Below are positions 1 through 5,562 of a stretch of 8,510 nucleotides of DNA, one piece after another. The first letter of the stretch is position 1. Each line of letters begins with the position of its first letter. Origin of the DNA: Lachnospiraceae bacterium (GTDB lineage: Bacteria; Bacillota; Clostridia; Lachnospirales; Lachnospiraceae); contig CAAGFP010000026.1 of assembly GCA_900769175.1 (NCBI GenBank), forward strand, positions 1 to 8,510, in the 5' to 3' direction. The notes under the pieces were generated by a model, which had not been told where the DNA came from, ran no database searches, and worked only from the letters and a program-made list of their open reading frames with translations. Made by a program: the position numbers and the translations under genes.

Positions 1-36
1 GAATGTGGAATTGATAAAATGCTAGATTATAAATAA
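1..36 (+). CDS. possible C-terminal end of an upstream gene (partial)
   Basis: Reading from base 1 in frame 1 gives ECGIDKMLDYK followed by a TAA at 34-36. The other two forward frames hit stops within the first 25 bases. The composition is plausible for a protein tail, but 11 codons are too few to identify a family, and chance cannot be excluded. The tandem repeat block begins about 20 bases after the stop, as expected for an intergenic repeat placed after a gene end. Confidence 0.3.
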   Translation, partial: ECGIDKMLDYK

Positions 37-57
37 TAGAAAAGAAAAATAGCTATG

Positions 58-217
58 CGCGCGAATTGAGACTAAACCCGCGCGAAGTGGAAGATTAGTC
101 TCAAATAAATCTGCAAGAGTCCGCGCGAATTGAGACTGAACCCGCGCGGAGAAGCAATTTAGTCTCAAATTAATCCGGAAGAGTCCGCGCGAAGTGGGAC
201 TAAATCCGCGCGAAGAA
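58..217. repeat. 64-bp tandem repeat with CGCGCG boxes and internal inverted repeats, about 2.5 copies
   Basis: CGCGCG occurs at 58, 79, 122, 143, 186 and 207, so the spacing alternates 21 and 43 bases and the period is exactly 64. In unit 1 TTGAGACTAA (66-75) is perfectly complementary to TTAGTCTCAA (95-104). Unit 2 repeats this at 130-139 and 159-168 with one G/T change that would still pair as G-U in RNA. Unit 3 is degenerate in its left arm and lacks the right arm. The TTGAGACTAA arm lies inside the loop made by pairing the two CGCGCG boxes, while its partner lies outside, so the two stems would interlock. The block lies just upstream of the lipoprotein promoter. Function unknown. Confidence 0.85.
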
Positions 218-270
218 TCATCAATTTAATTAAAAAAATTTAACTTATGTTTTTTGTAGACTATTTCACT

Positions 271-298
271 TTGCGAAGGCCAAAAGTTGTGATAATAT
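271..298 (+). promoter_or_regulatory. probable sigma-70 type promoter of the lipoprotein gene
   Basis: A -35-like TTGCGA at 271-276 is followed after 16 bases by TAATAT at 293-298. TG at 290-291 sits one base before that hexamer, giving an extended -10 pattern. Transcription would start near 305, about 60 bases before the ATG at 365. Seen by eye only. Confidence 0.45.
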
Positions 299-364
299 GA
301 GAAACGAAAGGCCCGTGTATTGGGGAAAGTTTTTTCATGTTTGGATAGAAAGAAGGAAAACGAA

Positions 365-1144
365 ATGAAGAAAAAAATTGTGTTAGCATTGATTATGGTT
401 GCAACGACTCTCTCATTAACCGGCTGCGGATTATTTAATCAGGCGGCTCTGGAGGAGGAAGCTTTATTGCCGATAACAGGAGAGGTTGGGGAGAACAGTG
501 AAGCAGGTGCCGGAACTTCTGATGAAGCTTCCAAAGGGGATGACGAAGAGAATAGCGAAGCGAATTCCGAAGCGGCTTCAACGGATGGTGAAGTAACAGC
601 GGGTGAGTACACACCTGAGAAGATTTCCGCAGCGCTTCCGACGGATAATGTGAAAATGACCATCGAACTTGCAGGGACTACATATGTCAGTATCGTCAAC
701 AGACCTGATATGATGATGACAACGACTGTAAATGAAATTACTTCGGAAGTGTATTATGTAGATGGTGTTGTTTATACGCATACCAACACCATGGGAATGG
801 ATATTTGGATGAAAATCCCCAATGAAGGCGAAAACTATATTATGGGCCAGAACCCTACCGCCAATATTGGCATTACCCCGGAAAGCATTACGAATATTGA
901 AGTGCTCGAAACCATTTCAGAAGACGGTCTGACTCTTGATGTAGTAAAAGTAACCACTAAAACAGGAGAAGAAACGAAAGAGACTACACTTTATATTAAT
1001 ACGGAAACCGGTTATGTTTATAAAATGATTACCGACACCAATATGGGAGAAGGCTGTGTATACGTAGAACCCAATGCAACCTTTACATTACCTGCAGAAG
1101 CTGCAAATGCAAAAGAGATTTCACTTCCGCAGACAGAACAGTAA
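365..1144 (+). CDS. putative secreted lipoprotein with acidic linker
   Basis: This 259-residue protein has a classic lipoprotein signal peptide: MKKK, a hydrophobic stretch to residue 19, and a lipobox LTGC with the lipidated Cys at 21. Residues 22-80 form a low-complexity linker rich in Glu, Ser, Ala, Gly and Asp that would hold the folded part away from the membrane. Residues about 85-250 are rich in predicted beta strands (for example MTIELAGTTYVSIV and SEVYYVDGVVYTHT), a pattern reminiscent of LolA/LppX-like or DUF-type Firmicute lipoproteins. That resemblance is inference. An upstream TTG at 320 would add 15 residues, but the ATG at 365 puts the signal peptide at the N-terminus and has an AGAAGGA ribosome site at 350-356. 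The ligand is unknown. The downstream galE relic shares no obvious function with it. Confidence 0.85.
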   Translation: MKKKIVLALIMVATTLSLTGCGLFNQAALEEEALLPITGEVGENSEAGAGTSDEASKGDDEENSEANSEAASTDGEVTAGEYTPEKISAALPTDNVKMTIELAGTTYVSIVNRPDMMMTTTVNEITSEVYYVDGVVYTHTNTMGMDIWMKIPNEGENYIMGQNPTANIGITPESITNIEVLETISEDGLTLDVVKVTTKTGEETKETTLYINTETGYVYKMITDTNMGEGCVYVEPNATFTLPAEAANAKEISLPQTEQ

Positions 1145-1182
1145 GCAATTATAAAAACATAAAGAAGAGGAAAAAGGTTTAT

Positions 1183-1383
1183 ATGAAGATTTTAGTAACC
1201 GGCGGAGCAGGATACATTGGAACCATACCTGTGTGGAATTGTTAAATGAGAATTACGAGGTGTTATGCGGATGCGACATTAGCAAAGGAAGAACTTGGTT
1301 GGGAAGCCGAAAACGGCATCGAAGAGATGTGTGCGGATTCCTGGAGATGGCAGTCTAAGAATCCAAACGGTTATGCGGATTAA
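1183..1383 (+). pseudogene. galE: galE (UDP-glucose 4-epimerase) relic with the central part deleted
   Basis: The start encodes MKILVTGGAGYIG, the NAD-binding GxxGxxG glycine motif at the N-terminus of UDP-glucose 4-epimerase. A one-base loss near 1221 then shifts the frame: the next codons read in the +1 frame give HTCVELLNENYEV, matching the SHTCVxLL continuation of GalE. In the original frame a TAA falls at 1243. From about 1261 the sequence reads CYADATLAKEELGW and ends SWRWQSKNPNGYAD with TAA at 1381-1383, the typical C-terminus of GalE in Firmicutes. About 70 codons remain of the usual 330-340, so some 270 central codons, including the catalytic Ser/Tyr-x3-Lys, are gone. The relic cannot be functional. 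An AAGAGG ribosome site (1164-1169) is still present. Confidence 0.9.
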
Positions 1384-1405
1384 ATGAAAATAGGAAATGA
1401 AACAG

Positions 1406-1471
1406 GGGACGGTTTTCTGTTTCGGTCTCAGCATATGGAACCGGAATGGCGAACGGTCCCTTTTTTATTTT
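1406..1471 (+). terminator. long imperfect hairpin with T-tract, probable terminator
   Basis: GGGACGGTT at 1406-1414 pairs with AACGGTCCC at 1452-1460 with a single mismatch. Inside, CGGT (1423-1426) and ACCG (1440-1443) extend the arms with several wobble pairs. TTTTTTATTTT follows directly at 1461-1471. It lies after the galE stop and before the sigma factor operon, so it probably ends transcription of the lipoprotein/galE unit. GGGACGGTT-type arms are common in mobile intergenic repeats of clostridia (from memory), so it may be one of these as well. Confidence 0.6.
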
Positions 1472-1540
1472 AAAAAATTTATAAAAAAGCGCACATTTTA
1501 TATCACGGATTCGTTATTTAAACAGAGAGGTAAAAAATCC

Positions 1541-1999
1541 ATGGATTTAGAAAGACAGTATGAAAAGCTTCTCCGATACTGTTATATGAAAACAAAGAAT
1601 AAAGAACTGGCTGAGGATATTGTACAGGATACCTATTTGAAATTCTGGCAAAATAAGTCGTATCGGGATATCGGCAAAGAGGAGGCCTATTTGTATACCA
1701 TAGCAAGAAACCTTTGTATGGATGCATTTCGTCGCCCTGTTTGTGAAAATATTGATGAGCAACCGGATTTGTCAGATGAACATGCACAAGATGCACACCA
1801 GGTGATAGAGCGGATTGCCATAGATGCTGCACTTGACAGGCTGGCAGACGATTTGCGGGAAATTGTTGTTTTAAGATACATAAACGATTTAGCGATAAAT
1901 GATGTTGCAAAAATTGTGGGGATATCCAGATTTTCGGTTCGAAGACGGCTGCAGGAAGGCCTGAAAATTCTGAGAGATTATTTGCAGGAAGGAGAATGA
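1541..1999 (+). CDS. ECF-family RNA polymerase sigma factor
   Basis: The 152-residue product is a two-domain sigma-70 factor of the extracytoplasmic-function class. Region 2 covers about residues 5-66, with the core-polymerase-binding segment DIVQDTYLKFW at 26-36 and AYLYTIARNLCMDAFRR after it. Region 4 covers about 97-148, with a helix-turn-helix (INDVAKIVGISRFSVRRRLQEGL) for the -35 element. An open frame extends upstream to 1397, but that part would cross the terminator-like hairpin. ATG 1541 has an AGAGAGG site at 1524-1530 and begins at the normal N-terminus of the family. It is the first gene of a four-gene operon with a membrane protein and an ABC transporter, suggesting it responds to an envelope or antimicrobial stimulus and drives its own operon. 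That role is inference. Confidence 0.93.
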   Translation: MDLERQYEKLLRYCYMKTKNKELAEDIVQDTYLKFWQNKSYRDIGKEEAYLYTIARNLCMDAFRRPVCENIDEQPDLSDEHAQDAHQVIERIAIDAALDRLADDLREIVVLRYINDLAINDVAKIVGISRFSVRRRLQEGLKILRDYLQEGE

Positions 2000-2001
2000 C
2001 G

Positions 2002-2709
2002 ATGAATAAAAATGATTTAATCAATAAAATACAAAGAGCCTATGATGTCAAACCTTCTGAAAAAGGGAAAGCGTTCATCAGGGAACATCAGAGTCGGGAA
2101 TTACGGATATTAGATGTGCTTAAAATGGAACTTAAGCATGTAAACTGGTTGTGTATGTGCCTTATGATGGTGGTACTATTTATCGCAGTATATGTTTGTG
2201 AACAATTTCCGGGAGTGGCCTGGGGGTATGGTGCCATGATGCCGCTTTTTGTCCTGCTTGCCGTAATCTCTTTTGGAAGATCTCAGCGATATGGCATGTG
2301 GGAACTTGAGTTTGCATCGCGTTTTTCGAAGGTCTTTCTGAAAATGGTGAGAGTGTTTTTAGCAGGAGTATTCAGTACAATTGCACTGCTTATTTGCAGT
2401 GTTGTCATGTATTTATATTTAAGAATTGAAGTGGCATTTGTTATTATGCTGACGATGATTCCGTTTTTGATTACTGCTTACACAAGCCTGCTTCTTATCA
2501 GACACTGGCATTCCCCTCATAACATCTATGGATGTGTTGCAATTGCGGTTGCATGTGCAATCCTTCCTCTATTTCAGAATATCAAAAGCCTTTTGGCAGT
2601 AGTGCCTCTCTGGGGAGCAATTGTACTGGCAGTTATTTTGATAGCTGCTACAGGAAAAGAAGTTGTTAGTTTTATAAAAATAGAAAGTGAGGAACCGACG
2701 TGGAACTGA
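2002..2709 (+). CDS. six-TM membrane protein, candidate anti-sigma factor
   Basis: The 235-residue protein has a charged cytoplasmic N-terminus of about 45 residues followed by six likely membrane segments, near residues 48-66, 74-92, 116-140, 143-166, 175-192 and 196-216. ATG 1996 overlaps the sigma factor stop as ATGA, but the AGGAAGGAG site at 1986-1994 is only one base from it. The ATG at 2002 is seven bases away and is preferred. Its place directly after an ECF sigma gene suggests a membrane-bound regulator that holds the sigma factor through the N-terminal tail. No HxxxCxxC zinc anti-sigma motif is present, and the N-terminal 45 residues contain no Cys. It could instead be an accessory subunit of the ABC transporter encoded next. 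The loop YGMWELEFASRFS between TM2 and TM3 looks like a family motif, but I cannot name the family. Confidence 0.85.
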   Translation: MNKNDLINKIQRAYDVKPSEKGKAFIREHQSRELRILDVLKMELKHVNWLCMCLMMVVLFIAVYVCEQFPGVAWGYGAMMPLFVLLAVISFGRSQRYGMWELEFASRFSKVFLKMVRVFLAGVFSTIALLICSVVMYLYLRIEVAFVIMLTMIPFLITAYTSLLLIRHWHSPHNIYGCVAIAVACAILPLFQNIKSLLAVVPLWGAIVLAVILIAATGKEVVSFIKIESEEPTWN

Positions 2710-3395
2710 TTTTAGACGGAGTATCAAAGCAATATAAAGATAAAACTGCGGTAGAACATTTGGATGTCACCTTAGAATCCGGCGTTATCGGACTTTTGGG
2801 AGCAAATGGTGCGGGAAAAACAACACTTATGAGAATGATTTGCGGAATCATCAAGCCAAGCACCGGAAAAATATCATTTGACGGAATGGACGTATCGGAG
2901 GAATTGTATCGTGATGCGTTGGGATATCTGCCGCAGGATTTTGGTTATTATCCGGGTTTTAGCGGCAAAGAATTTCTTTTATACATGGCGGCATTAAAAG
3001 GTCTGGACAACCAGAATGCAAAAAGGAAGTGCGAAGAATTACTCCAAATTGTCGGCTTGGAAGAGGTACAGAAAAAGAAAATTAAGACCTATTCCGGTGG
3101 TATGAAACAGCGTCTTGGAATTGCGCAGGCATTATTAAATAATCCGAAAATAATAATTTTAGACGAGCCGACTGCGGGTCTTGACCCAAAGGAGAGAGTA
3201 CGCTTCCGGAATCTGATCGCAGAAATCGGAAAGGATAACATCGTCATTCTTTCCACGCACATTGTCTCGGATATTGAGCATATTGCAGACCGTGTGCTTA
3301 TGATGAAAGAAGGAAAGGTTATCTATGATGGCAAGGCGGATGAAATCCATATGGATTTGGAAGAATTTTATTTAAAAGAATTTGGAGAAGAGTAA
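2700..3395 (+). CDS. ABC transporter ATP-binding protein
   Basis: A 231-residue nucleotide-binding subunit with all expected motifs: Walker A GANGAGKTT at 34-42, Q-loop Gln79 in LPQDFGY, signature YSGGMKQR at 131-138, Walker B IIILDEP with Asp155-Glu156, D-loop AGLD and the switch His187. The sequence resembles the CcmA/BcrA-like drug or lantibiotic export class. It starts with GTG at 2700, inside the last codons of the preceding gene (10-base overlap), with GTGAGG at 2687-2692 as ribosome site, so translation is probably coupled. It would power the permease encoded one base downstream. The transported substrate cannot be told from sequence. Confidence 0.95.
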   Translation: MELILDGVSKQYKDKTAVEHLDVTLESGVIGLLGANGAGKTTLMRMICGIIKPSTGKISFDGMDVSEELYRDALGYLPQDFGYYPGFSGKEFLLYMAALKGLDNQNAKRKCEELLQIVGLEEVQKKKIKTYSGGMKQRLGIAQALLNNPKIIILDEPTAGLDPKERVRFRNLIAEIGKDNIVILSTHIVSDIEHIADRVLMMKEGKVIYDGKADEIHMDLEEFYLKEFGEE

Positions 3396-3396
3396 A

Positions 3397-4491
3397 ATGA
3401 GTACATTATTTCAATTTGAATTAAAGAAGGTGTTTTGCCGCCGTTCGTATATCATTGCGATGCTTATTATGATATGCATACTGGTGTTAAATGAAGTGAC
3501 ACCAATCATTCTTGGAAATTATAAACCCAAAAAAGAGAGTGAAAAAGCGTTGTCGGGAACCGTGGTCGATGATGAATATCTAAGCAGCCTACAGGCAAAA
3601 GAAGAACATAATACTACCAATCCGGTTGAATTTTTTATCAAAGCGGCAACCGGACAGAGCGAGATTACGGGGCACACGCAGGAAAGTCTTTATCGTGCCA
3701 GAAGAGAAATCAATGAAAGCATGATGAGAAGCAACGGACTATCGGATAAAAGTATTGAGGTCTGGAAAATGTGGGACAGTAGAAACGAAGAACCGTTTAC
3801 ATACCTTTATTCCGGGAGCTATACCGCCTTTTTTGAAATGACCGGTTTTTTAAATTTTATGATTCTGATTGTGACGGGAATCGGTTTATCCGGAATTTTT
3901 GCAGACGAGAAATCGACGAATATGGATCAGCTGATTTTTTGTACAAAACATGGAAGGACGAAGCTTTTCGGGATAAAATTGGCAGCCGGAATGCTTCTTG
4001 GATTCGTCTCAACCTTTATCCTGCTTCTGGTGGAACTGATATTGTGTTTGATTTTATACGGGCCCGGCGGAGCGGAGATGATGATTCAGATTTTGATTCC
4101 GCAATGCATGATGCATCTTTCTATGGGACAGGCAGTTGTCTTTATGATATTGATTTTGTTCTTTGAAGAATTTATACTTGTAAGTATTGTACTTTTGGTA
4201 TCGCAGCTTACCATGAATAAGGCGGTTACCACTGCAAGCATGTTTGTATTAATGTTTTGCGGAATGCTGAATCTTGTTCCGGAGCGGATGGGAATTCTTT
4301 ATATCCTTTGGAATGCAATTCCCGTAGCAACGGCAGGAAGCTGGTTATTTACCGATTATCATTTGATTTCCGTTTTCGGGCTGCATCTGAATGTATTGGT
4401 ATATACGCCGCTACTTTGGGTGATTGCAGGAATTGCACTTTTACTGCTTACGAAGGTGCTGTATGGCAAATATCAGGTGAAGTCGAGATAA
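3397..4491 (+). CDS. ABC-2 type transporter permease
   Basis: A 364-residue membrane protein with one membrane segment near residues 18-40, a hydrophilic loop of about 100 residues (41-146), and five more segments near 147-169, 192-221, 244-270, 278-296 and 333-353. A long first extracellular loop is typical of ABC-2 permeases that export antimicrobials or act in peptide defence. The stretch FADEKSTNMDQLIF followed by HGRTKLFGIK, just after TM2, is a cytoplasmic segment common in this family. ATG 3397 is one base after the ATPase stop, with GGAG at 3384-3387. A TTG at 3382 would add five residues but lacks a better site. It partners with the ATPase and is the last gene of the sigma factor operon. 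Confidence 0.9.
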   Translation: MSTLFQFELKKVFCRRSYIIAMLIMICILVLNEVTPIILGNYKPKKESEKALSGTVVDDEYLSSLQAKEEHNTTNPVEFFIKAATGQSEITGHTQESLYRARREINESMMRSNGLSDKSIEVWKMWDSRNEEPFTYLYSGSYTAFFEMTGFLNFMILIVTGIGLSGIFADEKSTNMDQLIFCTKHGRTKLFGIKLAAGMLLGFVSTFILLLVELILCLILYGPGGAEMMIQILIPQCMMHLSMGQAVVFMILILFFEEFILVSIVLLVSQLTMNKAVTTASMFVLMFCGMLNLVPERMGILYILWNAIPVATAGSWLFTDYHLISVFGLHLNVLVYTPLLWVIAGIALLLLTKVLYGKYQVKSR

Positions 4492-4520
4492 AATAAGGAA
4501 TTGATATTGGGAATAATCGA

Positions 4521-4547
4521 AAACAGTGGTTCTTTGAACCACTGTTT
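4521..4547 (+). terminator. perfect 12-bp hairpin after the permease gene
   Basis: AAACAGTGGTTC at 4521-4532 and GAACCACTGTTT at 4536-4547 are perfect inverted repeats separated by TTT. The hairpin lies 30 bases after the permease stop. Only three T residues end it and no longer T-run follows, so termination would be weak. It is also the first member of the 63-bp-period repeat that continues downstream. Confidence 0.5.
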
Positions 4548-4658
4548 CGTCGAAAAATAACCCCAGAGGTTATGCCGGGTGAAAAGCAGTGGTTCAAGGA
4601 ACCACATTTTTGTTGAAAAATAACCCCAGAGGTTACGCCGGGTGAAAAGTAGTGGTTC
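4525..4658. repeat. 63-bp-period composite intergenic repeat (conserved box plus AGTGGTTC hairpin)
   Basis: AGTGGTTC recurs at 4525, 4588 and 4651, exactly 63 bases apart. A box reading AATAACCCCAGAGGTTAYGCC precedes the second and third of these, and the two 44-base copies at 4552-4595 and 4615-4658 differ at only two positions. Within the box TAACC and GGTTA form a 5-bp inverted repeat around CCAGA. The hairpins after the first and second AGTGGTTC are intact; the third is cut short before the next gene. A related copy lies at 5443-5493 on the other side of the alkyltransferase gene. Confidence 0.85.
4589..4611 (+). terminator. terminator-like hairpin inside the composite repeat
   Basis: GTGGTTC at 4589-4595 and GAACCAC at 4599-4605 form a 7-bp stem with an AAG loop, followed by ATTTTT up to 4611. 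This is a better intrinsic terminator than the hairpin at 4521 and may end the sigma/ABC operon. Confidence 0.5.
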
Positions 4659-4691
4659 CTAAGAAAGAGGAGCTAGTCAGAGAGGAATTTT

Positions 4692-5324
4692 ATGAAAACG
4701 AGAGAAGAAGCGCTTGAATATGGATTAAGCTTCAAGGGTACCTATACAGAGGCACCCTTTCACGATCCTAATTGGCAGTTGGTAAGAGTAAAAAACAACA
4801 AAAAGGCTTTTTTATGGACATACGAAAGAGACGGATATATCAATCTAAATGTAAAAGTATCTCCACAATGGCGCGACTTTTGGCGTACAACGTATAAATC
4901 TGTGATACCGGGTTGGCATCAGAATAAGGAGCATTGGAATACGATTATTTTAGACGGAACGATTCCGGATGAAGACATCAAAAGAATGATAGCCGAAAGC
5001 TACGACATTGTCACAGACAGCCCGACGAAAAGAATTTATGAAGCAGTAAAAAAGATACCGAAGGGGAAGGTCGCAACCTACTCTCAGGTGGCCGCGCTTG
5101 CCGGCAATCCTAAAATGGCAAGAGCAGTCGGTAACGCCTTACATAAGAATCCCGAACCGGGCATCATTCCCTGCCATAGAGTGGTCAATTCCGCCGGCGA
5201 ACTAGCCGGCGCGTTTGCATTTGGCGGTAGCGACGCCCAGGCAGCACTTCTGAAAGCAGAGGGTGTGGAAGTGATTGACGATAAAGTTGATTTAAAGAAA
5301 TATCAGATGAATATAGAAAAATGA
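4692..5324 (+). CDS. MmcQ/YjbR-like domain fused to O6-alkylguanine-DNA alkyltransferase
   Basis: The 210-residue protein has two parts. Residues 1-109 (ALEYGLSFKGTYTEAPF, then VRVKNNKKAFLWTYERDGYINLNVK) look like the MmcQ/YjbR fold. Residues 112-205 are an Ada/MGMT alkyltransferase domain that moves alkyl groups from O6-guanine in DNA onto its own cysteine. The acceptor Cys161 lies in PCHRVV. By alignment with human AGT, Asn153 matches Asn137, His162 matches His146 and Glu190 matches Glu172. The recognition-helix RAVGNAL with Arg144 is also kept, so activity is expected and it is not an ATL protein, which lacks the Cys. ATG 4692 has AGAGGA at 4681-4686. The gene stands alone between copies of one repeat family. 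Confidence 0.9.
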   Translation: MKTREEALEYGLSFKGTYTEAPFHDPNWQLVRVKNNKKAFLWTYERDGYINLNVKVSPQWRDFWRTTYKSVIPGWHQNKEHWNTIILDGTIPDEDIKRMIAESYDIVTDSPTKRIYEAVKKIPKGKVATYSQVAALAGNPKMARAVGNALHKNPEPGIIPCHRVVNSAGELAGAFAFGGSDAQAALLKAEGVEVIDDKVDLKKYQMNIEK

Positions 5325-5359
5325 AGAATTTCATATTATTATGTTATTAGCTATTATAG

Positions 5360-5388
5360 AAAAGAATCTCGAAAGAGATTCTTTTTTA
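5360..5388 (+). terminator. intrinsic terminator after the alkyltransferase gene
   Basis: AAAGAATCTC (5361-5370) and GAGATTCTTT (5375-5384) form a perfect stem closed by a GAAA tetraloop and run into a T-tract, 37 bases after the stop codon. Confidence 0.88.
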
Positions 5389-5391
5389 TCG

Positions 5392-5438
5392 CGCCGAGCA
5401 TGCTTGCGCAAGCAATAATTACAACATGCGTGAGGGCG
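5392..5438. repeat. palindromic intergenic element
   Basis: TGCTTGCGCAAGCA at 5401-5414 is a perfect 14-bp palindrome. Around it GCATG (5398-5402) pairs with CATGC (5425-5429), and CGCC (5392-5395) with GGCG (5435-5438), so two alternative foldings exist. No coding frame or T-tract goes with it. It could be a protein-binding site or a repeated intergenic element; nothing here decides which. Confidence 0.5.
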
Positions 5439-5442
5439 AATT

Positions 5443-5493
5443 AATAACCCCAGAGGTTACGCCCGGCAGAGAATAGTGGTTCAAGTAACCATT
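5443..5493. repeat. diverged third copy of the composite box-hairpin repeat
   Basis: AATAACCCCAGAGGTTACGCC at 5443-5463 is identical to the box at 4619-4639. It is followed by AGTGGTTC (5475-5482) and a decayed right arm, AACCA, at 5487-5491 with TTT after it. A CCCGGCA motif is repeated at 5463 and 5496, and a partial AATAACCC recurs at 5506. The copy lies in direct orientation to those at 4552 and 4615, so the alkyltransferase gene sits between direct repeats. Confidence 0.75.
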
Positions 5494-5562
5494 TTCCCGG
5501 CAATCAATAACCCAACCGAGCAGAATTTGTAATTATACATTGCTATTTGGAGATAAAAATAT

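Noticed and set aside
58..217. CRISPR array
   Set aside because: The whole 64-base unit is repeated, including what would be spacers, and there are no cas genes.
320..364. Upstream TTG extension of the lipoprotein gene by 15 residues
   Set aside because: It would bury the signal peptide inside the protein; the ATG at 365 has a ribosome site and a proper lipoprotein N-terminus.
1397..1540. N-terminal extension of the sigma factor
   Set aside because: The extension is translated hairpin and T-tract sequence and is not part of the ECF family; ATG 1541 has a good ribosome site.
1518..2024. 168-codon reverse-strand frame opposite the sigma factor
   Set aside because: It is antisense to a clear sigma factor, has no recognisable motif and no ribosome site that I can see.
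3939..4496. Two forward frames inside the permease gene (3939-4166 and 4257-4496)
   Set aside because: Both are shadows of the permease reading frame with no family pattern.
5385..5562. T-box or amino-acid riboswitch ahead of azlC
   Set aside because: No T-box motif or leader peptide with branched-chain codons was seen; the space is filled by a palindrome and the composite repeat.
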